Source of the DNA: Natrinema pellirubrum DSM 15624
GTDB taxonomy: Archaea > Halobacteriota > Halobacteria > Halobacteriales > Natrialbaceae
DNA length: 64,000 bases
Reading direction: 5' to 3'
Assembly (NCBI RefSeq): GCF_000230735.2
Contig: NC_019963.1
Span: 211,822 to 275,821 of the forward strand
The notes beneath the pieces were generated by a model that did no database searches, was not told where the DNA came from, and saw nothing but the letters and a program-made list of their open reading frames with translations. The translations under genes were made by a program, and so were the position numbers. Below are positions 20,078 to 28,687 of this stretch, piece by piece (the stretch's first letter is position 1; each line of letters starts with the position of its first letter).

Positions 20078-22336
20078 ATGGGATTAGACGAGGACTCTCT
20101 GGAGTACCATCGAACGCCGCCAGCCGGGAAGATCGAGATCTCGACGACGAAACCAACGAATACACAACGGGATCTGAGCCTAGCATACTCGCCAGGTGTC
20201 GCTGCCCCGTGCCGCGCCATCCGTGACACCCCGGCAGATGCGTTCACCTATACGGCGAAGGGCAATCTCGTGGGCGTCGTTTCGGATGGCAGTGCGGTCC
20301 TCGGATTAGGCGATATCGGTGCACAAGCCTCGAAACCCGTCATGGAGGGGAAGGGCGTCCTGTTCAAGCGCTTCGCAGACATCGACGTCTTCGACATCGA
20401 ACTCGATGAAGCTGACACAGACGCGATGAGCCGTGCGATTGCCTCGATGGAACCGACCTTTGGGGGAATCAACCTCGAAGACATCAAGGCCCCCAAGTGT
20501 TTCAAACTCGAAGAGCGACTCCGCGAGGAGCTAGATATCCCTGTCTTCCACGATGACCAGCACGGGACGGCGATCATCAGTGGTGCGGCACTGCTCAACG
20601 CCGCCGCTATCGCGGAGAAACGCCTCGAAGATCTCGAGATAGTCTTCTCTGGGGCGGGTGCTGCTGCCATCGCAACAGCTCGCTTTTACGTCTCACTCGG
20701 TGTCTCTCGGGACAATATCACGATGTGTGATTCATCGGGGATCATTACGGAGCATCGCGTCGAGACGGATGGCGTCAACGAATATAAACGCGAGTTCACG
20801 CGCGACGTCTCCGACGGCGACCTCAGCGATGCGATGATCGGCGCGGACGTGTTCGTCGGGCTGTCGGTGGGCGGTATCGTCGATCAAGCGATGGTTCGAT
20901 CGATGGCGGACGACCCCATCATCTTCGCGCTGGCAAACCCGGATCCTGAGATCGACTACGAGACGGCTAAGGAGGCTCGCGATGACACCGTGATCATGGC
21001 TACGGGCCGATCGGACTACCCGAATATGGTGAACAACGTGCTCGGGTTCCCCTTCATCTTCCGGGGGGCACTCGACGTGCGGGCTACCGAAATCAATGAA
21101 GAGATGAAGGTCGCCGCCGCTCGGGCCCTCGCAGACCTCGCCCGCCAGGACGTCCCGGATGCCGTTGTCAAAGCCTACGGCGATCAACCGTTGCAGTTCG
21201 GGTCCGAGTACATCCTCCCCAAGCCGTTAGACCCACGGGTTCTGTTCGAGCTTGCGCCCGCCGTTGCGCGAGCAGCGATGGAAAGCGGGGCCGCCCGCCG
21301 CGAACTCGACCTCGAGGCGTACGTCGAAGAACTGGAGGCCCGACTCGGGAAGTCCCGGGAGATGATGCGGATCGTATTAAATAAGGCGAAAACTGCTCCG
21401 AAGCGGGTCGTCTTGGCCGAGGGTGATAACGAGAAGATGATCCGGGCGGCCGCCCAGCTCGTCGAACAGGGTATCGCCGAGCCCGTGCTCGTCGGCGACC
21501 GCAATCGCATCGAAACGATTATCGAGACGCTGGCGCTCGACGTCGACCCCGAAATCGTCGATCCTACAGAGACCAATCTTGACCCGTACGCTGAGCGACT
21601 CTACGAACTCCGGCAGCGTAAGGGCATTACGCGCCGCGAAGCACACACACTCGTCCAGGATAGCAACTACCTGAGTTCGGTCATGGTCGAGATGGGTGAT
21701 GCCGACGCAATGCTCACCGGGCTCATGCATCACTATCCGTCGGCACTGCGCCCACCGCTCCAGGTCATCGGTACCGCCGCTGACACCGAGTACGCGGCTG
21801 GCGTCTACATGCTCACGTTCAAGAATCGGGTCGTCTTCTGTGCCGATGCGACCGTCAACCAACAGCCCGACGAGGCAGTGCTCGCGGAAGTGACCAAACA
21901 CACGGCGGAGTTAGCCCGGCGGTTCAATATCGAGCCGCGGGCCGCCCTGCTGTCGTACTCGAATTTCGGCTCGGTCGACAACGAGGGGACGCGCAAGCCT
22001 CGCCGTGCGGCTGCCAGCCTGCGCGAGGACCCCGATGTCGATTTCCCTGTCGACGGCGAAATGCAGGCGGACACTGCCGTCGTTGAGGATATCCTCCAGG
22101 GGACCTACGAGTTCGCCGACCTCGATGACCCGGCGAACATCCTGGTGTTCCCGAACTTGGAAGCGGGCAATATCGGATACAAACTGCTCCAGCGGCTCGG
22201 CGGAGCCGAGGCGATCGGTCCGATGCTCGTCGGGATGGACAAGCCAGTCCACGTCTTGCAGCGTGGCGACGAAGTCAACGACATCGTAAATCTGGCGAGT
22301 GTCGCGGTCGTCGACGCACAGCAGAGAATTATGTGA
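20078..22336 (+). CDS. maeB: NADP-dependent malic enzyme (MaeB-type, with phosphotransacetylase-like domain)
   Basis: A 752-residue enzyme that oxidatively decarboxylates malate to pyruvate. The N-terminal malic domain shows SLAYSPGVAAPCRAI and VSDGSAVLGLGDIGAQASKPVMEGK, then VFHDDQHGTAIIS. The NAD(P)-binding domain has VFSGAGAAAIATARFYVSLG, followed by FALANPDPEI. From about residue 430 a phosphotransacetylase-like domain follows (KRVVLAEGDNEKMIRAAAQL), which in MaeB proteins is regulatory and not catalytic. Length is typical for MaeB. With icd and two aconitases nearby, it adds to a set of central-carbon genes. A T14 tract downstream probably ends the transcript. Confidence 0.96.
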   Translation: MGLDEDSLEYHRTPPAGKIEISTTKPTNTQRDLSLAYSPGVAAPCRAIRDTPADAFTYTAKGNLVGVVSDGSAVLGLGDIGAQASKPVMEGKGVLFKRFADIDVFDIELDEADTDAMSRAIASMEPTFGGINLEDIKAPKCFKLEERLREELDIPVFHDDQHGTAIISGAALLNAAAIAEKRLEDLEIVFSGAGAAAIATARFYVSLGVSRDNITMCDSSGIITEHRVETDGVNEYKREFTRDVSDGDLSDAMIGADVFVGLSVGGIVDQAMVRSMADDPIIFALANPDPEIDYETAKEARDDTVIMATGRSDYPNMVNNVLGFPFIFRGALDVRATEINEEMKVAAARALADLARQDVPDAVVKAYGDQPLQFGSEYILPKPLDPRVLFELAPAVARAAMESGAARRELDLEAYVEELEARLGKSREMMRIVLNKAKTAPKRVVLAEGDNEKMIRAAAQLVEQGIAEPVLVGDRNRIETIIETLALDVDPEIVDPTETNLDPYAERLYELRQRKGITRREAHTLVQDSNYLSSVMVEMGDADAMLTGLMHHYPSALRPPLQVIGTAADTEYAAGVYMLTFKNRVVFCADATVNQQPDEAVLAEVTKHTAELARRFNIEPRAALLSYSNFGSVDNEGTRKPRRAAASLREDPDVDFPVDGEMQADTAVVEDILQGTYEFADLDDPANILVFPNLEAGNIGYKLLQRLGGAEAIGPMLVGMDKPVHVLQRGDEVNDIVNLASVAVVDAQQRIM

Positions 22337-22436
22337 GCACATACCAGGTATCTGAGCGATGGATGACACGAGCGCAGGGAAGAGTTGCACATGAACTGCC
22401 CGCTCCACTGGCTCCCCACGCATTAATGTAGCGGAG

Positions 22437-22450
22437 TTTTTTTTTTTTTT
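22437..22450 (+). terminator. T14 tract, likely transcription terminator of the malic enzyme gene
   Basis: Fourteen consecutive T residues, 100 bp after the malic enzyme stop, in an otherwise G+C-rich region. Oligo-T runs end transcription in archaea. It is the longest such run noticed in the window. Confidence 0.7.
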
Positions 22451-22475
22451 AATATCTCCCACGAACATGTGGGGT

Positions 22476-22655
22476 ATGTCCAAACCACCAACGGGACAAT
22501 CAGCCCGGTGTCCCGAGTTTAATGCGGAAGCTATGGCGATAATCCCACAGAATAGCTTCCTGATCAAGTCAGAGGAGAACGCCGATGGAAAGGCATGGGT
22601 TAATTGTCGCGAATGTGGCGAACGATTCCTCGCTTTCTTTCAATTCAAGGAGTGA
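22476..22655 (+). CDS. Small zinc-finger-like haloarchaeal protein, 59 aa
   Basis: A small protein starting MSKPPTGQSARCPEFNAEA and ending with VNCRECGERFLAFFQFKE. It resembles a conserved haloarchaeal small protein with two CxxC knuckles. Here the first knuckle reads CPEF, so the expected second cysteine is Phe, leaving three of the four zinc ligands. The in-frame ATG at 22467 adds three residues and is less likely. Function unknown. Confidence 0.65.
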   Translation: MSKPPTGQSARCPEFNAEAMAIIPQNSFLIKSEENADGKAWVNCRECGERFLAFFQFKE

Positions 22656-22777
22656 GACTTGTTCTTGTTATTTGTTCGTTACTGGTATTTCATGATAGTG
22701 ATGATTGGAAGCTACTCGCTAGCTGCGTCGAGAACTCCGGCTTGCGAACAGGCCGGGCAATTCTAGCTTCGATCCTG

Positions 22778-24517
22778 TTAGTTCTCGCGCTTGAGGCTGG
22801 GATTCGTGACGGCGCCGTTTGCCGCCGACCCGAACGCGAATCCGTACTTTGCCAAAACACCAGATGGATAGGGGGGATCAGGTTGCTCCCAGTCGTCGAG
22901 TCGGCCCTCTAGCTCGGAGTCCGAGAGATCCACGTCGATCGATCGGTTCGGGATATCGATGGTGACGTGGTCGCCGTCTTCGAGGGCGGCTATCGGACCA
23001 CCAACGTAGGCTTCGGGGGCAACGTGACCGATCATCGGTCCCCTCGTTGCACCGGAGAACCGGCCGTCCGTTAGCATCGCGACGTCGTCTTCGTGGCCGG
23101 CACCGACCACGGCGGCGGTGACGCCGAGCATCTCCCGCATCCCCGGGCCGCCCTGGGGCCCCTCGTTGCGGATGACGATGACGTCACCCGATTCGATGTG
23201 GCCGTCTTGGACGTACTGCATGGCAGCTTCCTCGGTTTCGAAGACCCGTGCTGGCCCCTCGTGATGGAAATTGTCGTCTGCGGTCACCTTGAGGGCTGCA
23301 CCGTCGGGCGCGATGTTCCCCGTCAAGATCTTGATCGCACCCTCGTCATGAATCGGCTCCTCGACCGAGTACAGGAAATCAACATCGATCTCCTCGTCTG
23401 GTGGCAGATCGAGTTCATCGAGTTCTGCTTCGATCGTCCGGCCCGTCACTGTCAGTGCGTCGCCGTGGATCAACCCGGCGTTCAGTAGTCGGCGGAGGAC
23501 GACGGGGACGCCACCGATTTCGTGGAGGTCGTTCATGACGCGTTCCCCGCCGGGCTGGAGATTTACGATCTTGGGTGTGCGCCGAGAGATACGGTCGAAC
23601 TCCTCGATCTCGAGGTCGATCCCGGCTTCGGCGGACAGCGCGAGCAGGTGTAAGATACCGTTGGTCGACCCCCCGATCGCGACCTGCAGCGCGATCGCGT
23701 TCTCGAAGCTCTCCTTCGAGAGGATGTCGGATGGCTTTCGGTCGTGTTCAACGCAGTCGAGCACGAGTTCACCGGCTCGCCTCCCGACAGTATACCGTTC
23801 CTCACTCTCAGCGGGCGCGCTGGCAGATCCGAGCGGGGCAAGCCCGAGCGCCTCGCTCAGCGACGCCATCGTGTTTGCGGTGAACATCCCACCACAGGAG
23901 CCGGCACCGGGACAGGCGTGGCGCTCGAGGTCGTCGAGGTCGTCCTCGGACATCTCTCCTGAGGCGACCGCCCCGACACCCTCGAAGACGTTCTGGATCG
24001 TTACCTCGCGGCCGTCGTGTTCGCCAGGCATAATCGATCCGCCATAGAGGAACACGGACGGTAAGTCGGTTCGGATCGCCGCCATCATCATTCCAGGGAG
24101 GTTTTTGTCACACCCAGCGACGGTAACGAGTGCGTCCATGCGTTCGCCGAAGGCGACGAGTTCGACCGAATCGGCGATCACCTCCCGTGAGATGAGCGAG
24201 GCTTTCATGCCTTCGGTCCCCATCGAGATCGCGTCGGAGATTGTGATCGTCCCGAATTCGATCGGCATTCCACCAGCTTGGTCGATGCCGTCGATCGCGC
24301 TGTCGGCCACGTCGTCAAGGTGGACGTTACACGGTGTGATATCTCCTGCAGGATTCGGGATGCCGACCATCGGCGAGGTTAGATCCTCGTCGTCGTATCC
24401 CATCGCCCGAAACATAGCACGGTGCGGGGCACGTTCGACGCCATCAGTCACCTCGCCGCTGCGCAGGTCTGCTGATTTCTGTCGATCCGACTGTTCGGAC
24501 GCTAGCTGTCGGCTCAT
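22778..24517 (-). CDS. ilvD: Dihydroxy-acid dehydratase
   Basis: A 579-residue Fe-S dehydratase of branched-chain amino acid and pantothenate synthesis, acting on 2,3-dihydroxy-isovalerate. Cluster and active-site motifs are [27 protein letters not shown] and [20 protein letters not shown], supplying the three conserved cysteines. The C-terminal half has [22 protein letters not shown] with the catalytic-region Ser. Length is normal. It is transcribed leftward from an A+T-rich intergenic region and has no other ilv gene beside it here. Confidence 0.97.
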   Translation of the reverse strand: MSRQLASEQSDRQKSADLRSGEVTDGVERAPHRAMFRAMGYDDEDLTSPMVGIPNPAGDITPCNVHLDDVADSAIDGIDQAGGMPIEFGTITISDAISMGTEGMKASLISREVIADSVELVAFGERMDALVTVAGCDKNLPGMMMAAIRTDLPSVFLYGGSIMPGEHDGREVTIQNVFEGVGAVASGEMSEDDLDDLERHACPGAGSCGGMFTANTMASLSEALGLAPLGSASAPAESEERYTVGRRAGELVLDCVEHDRKPSDILSKESFENAIALQVAIGGSTNGILHLLALSAEAGIDLEIEEFDRISRRTPKIVNLQPGGERVMNDLHEIGGVPVVLRRLLNAGLIHGDALTVTGRTIEAELDELDLPPDEEIDVDFLYSVEEPIHDEGAIKILTGNIAPDGAALKVTADDNFHHEGPARVFETEEAAMQYVQDGHIESGDVIVIRNEGPQGGPGMREMLGVTAAVVGAGHEDDVAMLTDGRFSGATRGPMIGHVAPEAYVGGPIAALEDGDHVTIDIPNRSIDVDLSDSELEGRLDDWEQPDPPYPSGVLAKYGFAFGSAANGAVTNPSLKREN

Positions 24518-25079
24518 AAGGGGAGTCTGTATCGGAGGGGCTTAATAGGGTCGTCTAGACGCGACGCCACTCAGATATCTATATCGAAACTGGCGATTGT
24601 TATTTTGGTGGCCAGAATTTGACGCGGAGGGTTTGACAGAGATATTATAGTAAGAAGTTATAATCATTAAAAATATAAAATTTATCGATATACTCGGCCC
24701 TTCTAGTCAGAATTTATTGTTCAAGCGAGTATCGCTTCCGAAGACACCTTATCTAAGGGCGATCTCGCCGTAGTCTACCACTGAATCAGCTATGGGGGGA
24801 AAATATCGGAACAATCAACAACGATATATGGCCAGTATTGCTCATTATCAAGCTAATTTACGGTTGTACCAACTGAAACAGGACTCAGGCCTGAATAGCT
24901 AACAATTATAAATTTTCATTCCGTAATCACATATACCAGTTAAAAGAGAACGACCGATACATCAGTATCAGTAATTGATGTAATAATGAGAATTGATAAT
25001 ATAGTCAATTAGGAGCTAGGTGATGAGCTTGAACGCAGGCGAGATTGATCGAGATGCGAACGCATACCCCCGCCTTCCA

Positions 25080-25100
25080 GTGAGTGACGAGCGTTCCGAC
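25080..25100 (+). repeat. Direct repeat copy 1, 21 bp
   Basis: GTGAGTGACGAGCGTTCCG plus AC. It is repeated with one mismatch 292 bp downstream. Both copies follow a CCTTC(CA/AC) sequence, which in haloarchaea often marks IS200/IS605-type right ends. Confidence 0.6.
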
Positions 25101-25371
25101 ACAACGCGGAGGAGGTCAATACCGGATCGAAGGCGGGAAGATTGACCTCATCCCCTGGGAAATCAGGGCATGGATCGTCGACGCGAACGAGATATCGTTG
25201 ACCGGCGTCGGCTTCGACTCACTGCAACAGCGGCACGAAACGGTGGCAAGCTATCGCGACCTCTGTGAGGATGTGGCTCGCACTCGACAGCAATTCCGTC
25301 GGGGAACGACGAACAACGGTTTGACGCCGGCGTCCGCCATCTTGATACAGCGAAGGAATCCCGTCCTTCAC

Positions 25372-25392
25372 GTGAGTGACGAGTGTTCCGAC
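25372..25392 (+). repeat. Direct repeat copy 2, 21 bp
   Basis: GTGAGTGACGAGTGTTCCG plus AC, preceded by GAATCCCGTCCTTCAC. Same unit as the copy at 25080, with a single C to T change. Confidence 0.6.
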
Positions 25393-25531
25393 TGGTCGGA
25401 ACCGAGGAACGAACAGGCGGGAGCGAATCGCGTAAACTCCGTGTGGCAATTCACCGACTACACCACCGATGACTCCCTAGAGTTGTTCCACCATATAAAT
25501 AACTTTTATACTTTCGTAAATATAAATACAT

Positions 25532-25774
25532 ATGGTAACTGTCGAGTTTCGACGTCCTGCCGTCGTGAAACTCGACGTGGGCGATGATGCTCACCAACTC
25601 CTTCAACAGACGATAGACCGCTTCAAACAGGCCGCACAGATGGTTGCAGACGACGGCTGGAACGGCACAGAAGACGGATACATCGTCACGTCAAAAACTG
25701 AGCTACACGACCGGACGCGTCACCGACGACTCGCGAGGCGTCTGCCAGTTGATGACCCCAGTAGAGGATCGTAA
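25532..25774 (+). pseudogene. tnpB: TnpB/IS1341-type nuclease remnant (N-terminal about 60 aa)
   Basis: The first 60 or so residues (MVTVEFRRPAVVKLDVGDD, then FKQAAQMVADDGWNGTEDG and KTELHDRT) match the start of haloarchaeal IS200/IS605-family TnpB (OrfB) proteins. The following residues (RHRRLARRLPVDDPSRGS) do not continue the family, and the frame stops at codon 81. Full-length TnpB proteins are about 400 residues with RuvC and zinc-ribbon parts, all missing here. The remnant cannot be an active RNA-guided nuclease. It is preceded by A+T-rich sequence (TATAAATAACTTTTATAC) resembling its original promoter. Confidence 0.7.
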
Positions 25775-25827
25775 ATCCAGACCGAAATCTGGTGGGTTCA
25801 CAAGGATACTGGACTGACTGTCGCTGA

Positions 25828-27018
25828 ATGGTCTCCGAAACACTGGTGACTGGCTTGGTCGGCCTCACGTTCGGCCTGCTCTTTTTTCGCCAGATTCGGG
25901 TGTATCCGCTCACCCGTGCCGTCACGGCGGCAACCGGGGCGGTGGTCGTCGTCGCCCTCGGGGCCACATCACCGGAACAGGCGCTCGCGAGCATCGATAC
26001 CGAGACGATCCTGCTTCTGTTCGGGATGCTCGCACACGTCGAAGCGCTCTCTCGAAGCGGCTTCTACCCATGGGCAGCCACACTCCTCGTGCGGCGGACT
26101 GGGACCGTTCGGCGACTCGTCATCGGCACGCTCTGGGTCGCCGCCGGATTGAGCGCGCTCGCACTCAACGACGCGGTCGTCCTGTTGATGACGCCCGTAT
26201 TGATACAGGCGGTCAAGGGAACGGATACGACGCCGACCGGACCGCTGATTGCGGTTATTCTCGGGGCGAACATCGGTAGCCTCGCGACACCACTCGGTAA
26301 CCCCCAGAACGCGTACATTCTAAGTCAGAGCGGCCTCTCGACCGTCGCGTTCGTGAAGACGCTGGCTCCGGTCGCGTTCGTCTCGTTGCTCGTGGCAAGT
26401 CTTCTCCTGGCCGTCCAGTACGACGGGACGGCCGTCCGATCGACGGTATCGCTGCCTGACCTCGATCGACAGTGGGCGCTCTCTAGCGGTGGCTTTCTGC
26501 TCGCGACGTTCGTACTGTTGGCTGCGTTCCCGTCGACGAACGCGGGCATCGTTGCAGCCTCGATGGGTGTGCTCCATCTCGCGTGGCTGCAGCTGTTCCG
26601 AAAAGTGCCCGGAAACGACATTCTCGCGGAGATGGACTGGGGAATTCTCGTCCTCTTCGTGGGACTGTTCGTTCTCGTCGGGAGTCTCGAAGGCACGACA
26701 CTGGTGGACCGGCTCCGTGCAGTCGATAGCGGGATCGGGTTCGCTGGCGTGATCTTTCTACTCTCGAACGTCGTGAGCAATGTCCCGGCGGTCGTGCTGC
26801 TATCGACGACAGTCACCGACCCGCAGTCGTGGTACTTGCTGGCCGCGGTGAGTACACTCGCCGGGAACGCCACGCCCGTGGCGAGTGCTGCGACGTTGAT
26901 CGTTCTGGATCAGGCGAGTCGCCGTGGGGTCGACATTTCGGTCGGACAACTTGTTCGAGTCGGCTTCCCGATCGCAGTGGTGACGACCGCTGTTGCGACG
27001 GGACTGCTTTTATTCTGA
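25828..27018 (+). CDS. SLC13/ArsB-type (ion transporter superfamily) membrane transporter
   Basis: A 396-residue protein with about eleven hydrophobic segments. It has two IT-superfamily re-entrant motifs, ALNDAVVLLMTPVLIQAV plus GANIGSLATPLGNPQN in the first half, and LSNVVSNVPAVVLLS plus LAGNATPVASAATLIVL in the second. This arrangement matches ArsB/NhaD/SLC13-like permeases that move anions or exchange Na+/H+. The substrate is not determinable. It stands between the TnpB remnant and the ParA region on the plus strand, with no arsenic-resistance gene near it. Confidence 0.85.
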   Translation: MVSETLVTGLVGLTFGLLFFRQIRVYPLTRAVTAATGAVVVVALGATSPEQALASIDTETILLLFGMLAHVEALSRSGFYPWAATLLVRRTGTVRRLVIGTLWVAAGLSALALNDAVVLLMTPVLIQAVKGTDTTPTGPLIAVILGANIGSLATPLGNPQNAYILSQSGLSTVAFVKTLAPVAFVSLLVASLLLAVQYDGTAVRSTVSLPDLDRQWALSSGGFLLATFVLLAAFPSTNAGIVAASMGVLHLAWLQLFRKVPGNDILAEMDWGILVLFVGLFVLVGSLEGTTLVDRLRAVDSGIGFAGVIFLLSNVVSNVPAVVLLSTTVTDPQSWYLLAAVSTLAGNATPVASAATLIVLDQASRRGVDISVGQLVRVGFPIAVVTTAVATGLLLF

Positions 27019-27166
27019 GCGGTGAAGAGGGGACACCGGACGGAGACGAGATGTTCGTTCGGAGCTTTATTACTAGCAAGTAGTATCGGATAGAAGGCAC
27101 ACATCAAAACCATCCTCCGAGGTTGTGCGGTCTCAACTGAGTTCACCGTATAGAGGCGGAATCAGA

Positions 27167-27230
27167 CTATTCTGAGGTTGCTGTTGGGGTATTGTAGAAT
27201 AGCTTTCTATTTTGGAATAGTACACTATTC
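27167..27230. repeat. CTATTC/GAATAG boxes downstream of the parA operon
   Basis: Four copies of the hexamer in both orientations within 64 bp (27167, 27197, 27215, 27225). The same hexamer is clustered upstream of and within the start of the ParA gene at 28505-28624. These are candidate centromere or operator sites. Confidence 0.55.
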
Positions 27231-27626
27231 AGTCGATTCTGAAGAAGCAGATTCGCGAGCTTGTTCGAATCGTTCGGCCACTTCGTCTACGAGATCTTCC
27301 TCCACGACGGTTCGGAGAAGAGCATCAGTCATCTCCCGAACGACGATGTTCTGGTAGCCCTGCTGGTTGAGATCGCGTTCCAGTTCGTACTTCAACCAAG
27401 AATCGAAGTCCTCGATCGTAACCTCCCGGGCGTAGAAAGGCCGCTGTTTGGCGGCCTCATAGCTGAACGCTGAATCGGTCATCGGGTTTCGTCGTTCGAC
27501 GGGTTCCTGAGAGGGCGTCTGATCGTCGCCTTCCGATTCAGACGCGTCATCCGTATCTTGGGGTTCGTCGTCCGGTTCATCTTCGAGTGTCTCCCCGAGG
27601 TCGGCAAACGGATCGTCGTCAGACAT
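27225..27626 (-). CDS. Small ParA-partner protein, unknown family, 133 aa
   Basis: The gene begins inside the end of parA (8-bp overlap, opposite-to-plus orientation), so the two form an operon. The N-terminal half is strongly acidic and low-complexity (DDDPFADLGETLEDEPDDEPQ). The C-terminal half is helical (FDSWLKYELERDLNQQGYQN, then REMTDALLRTVVEEDLVDEVAERFEQA). Position and size fit a ParB-like or adaptor partner of the ATPase. I see no ParB HTH signature. The start ATG at 27626 gives MSDDDPFADLG; the frame extends further upstream into parA. Confidence 0.75.
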   Translation of the reverse strand: MSDDDPFADLGETLEDEPDDEPQDTDDASESEGDDQTPSQEPVERRNPMTDSAFSYEAAKQRPFYAREVTIEDFDSWLKYELERDLNQQGYQNIVVREMTDALLRTVVEEDLVDEVAERFEQARESASSESTE

Positions 27627-28566
27627 GGCGGACCACCTCACCTGCCTCGACGATGTGCGCCAACTCGTCGAAACACTGCAACTGGTCACAGTCAGGGTCG
27701 TAGTCCAGCAGGGGTTTGCGCTCGCCATAGGCCTTCGTGATGCTTGTTCGGTCTCGGATGCCCGGTGAGGGTTTGAGATCGCCGGCGTCGACAGCCTCCC
27801 AGTCCGTGATTCTCGCGAAATTCGGGATGCGGTCCTGAAGGTTATCGTGCGAGTTGAGACGTTCGAGGAGCTGTCGATCTTGAGTCTGCTGGTCGATACG
27901 GCCGCTCAACATGTTCGGAACCAGCGACAGGACGTCGACGTCCATATGCTGCCGAAGCGGGGAGATCTGTCGCTCGATGGTTCGCTCCAAGCCGGCCATT
28001 GCCTCGTTTCCCGGGGCGAGCGGAAGTACCAAGTTTGCCGTCGCGACCAGCGCGTTGTCCGTGAGTCGGGATCGGTACGCCGGCGAATCCGTGACGATGT
28101 AATCGTACGTTCCCCCGAGGAGTGGGTCTACCACTTCCCGTTTGAGCAGCGCAGAGGGTTGAAACACGTCGCCCACGACGATCTCCCGCTCGACCTGTTC
28201 TAAATCCTCGCTGGACGGGAGAATATCGAACTCGTAGCTGGTATCATAGACAACAGAAGTCGGGTCAGCATCGTCGAAGAAGACGTCACCGATGGTTTCC
28301 TCGGTGTTGTGATACTGGTCGTCAAAGCCTAAACCGACGGATGCGTGGCCGTTCGGATCAAGATCGATGAGGAGTACATCGTGGTCCTGTGCGGCCAGCT
28401 GTCGAGCGAGGTTGACAGCGATCGTCGATTTGCCGACACCCCCCTTCAGCATACAAACCGACACAGCCCGAGAGTTCCCATCGGTCTGTACCGAACCATA
28501 TGGGCTATTCGGGCTATTCGTTCTATCTATGCTATTCTTGCTATCTGAGCCACTCATACTATTCAT
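27619..28566 (-). CDS. parA: ParA/MinD family partitioning ATPase
   Basis: A 315-residue P-loop ATPase. The deviant Walker A is CMLKGGVGKSTIAVNLARQ, and it also has LLIDLDPNGHASVGLGF (Walker A-prime/Asp) and DYIVTDSPA (Walker B). It probably segregates the replicon by ATP-dependent DNA binding, with the following small gene as partner. The first 25 or so residues, before the P-loop, are an Asn-Ser-rich leader (NSIDRTNSPNS). It is encoded by GAATAGC repeats that match the boxes flanking the operon. The start may be ATG 28566 or 28557. Confidence 0.92.
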   Translation of the reverse strand: MNSMSGSDSKNSIDRTNSPNSPYGSVQTDGNSRAVSVCMLKGGVGKSTIAVNLARQLAAQDHDVLLIDLDPNGHASVGLGFDDQYHNTEETIGDVFFDDADPTSVVYDTSYEFDILPSSEDLEQVEREIVVGDVFQPSALLKREVVDPLLGGTYDYIVTDSPAYRSRLTDNALVATANLVLPLAPGNEAMAGLERTIERQISPLRQHMDVDVLSLVPNMLSGRIDQQTQDRQLLERLNSHDNLQDRIPNFARITDWEAVDAGDLKPSPGIRDRTSITKAYGERKPLLDYDPDCDQLQCFDELAHIVEAGEVVRHV

Positions 28567-28624
28567 CAGTATCAACCCCTCTCGACTTAACTTTGTGGTG
28601 AATAGTACGAGTAGTATTCTATTC
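28505..28624. repeat. CTATTC/GAATAG boxes over the parA start and promoter
   Basis: Six copies in 120 bp: CTATTC at 28505, 28514, 28532, 28559 and 28619, and GAATAG at 28600. The first three lie in parA codons and encode Asn-Ser. The others span the start codon and upstream region. This is a likely binding array for the Par proteins or an autoregulatory operator. Confidence 0.55.
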
Positions 28625-28687
28625 AAAAAATTTGAACTATTTCAAGATAGCATACTACTCTGGAATATCCACAATAGAGTTAGCGGC

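Larger units (their letters stand above)
24518..25531. other. A+T-rich island without a recognisable gene
   Basis: From about 24580 to 25020 the sequence is strikingly A+T-rich for this genome, with runs such as AAAAATATAAAATTTATCG. It then returns to G+C-rich sequence. Frames here (for example 25084-25587 plus) have no recognisable product. The next item is a transposase remnant, so this looks like insertion scar tissue or a foreign insertion boundary. Confidence 0.55.

Noticed and set aside
25084..25587. 167-codon plus-strand frame in the A+T/G+C boundary region
   Set aside because: No recognisable family; it overlaps the tnpB remnant in another frame and contains the repeated 21-mer.
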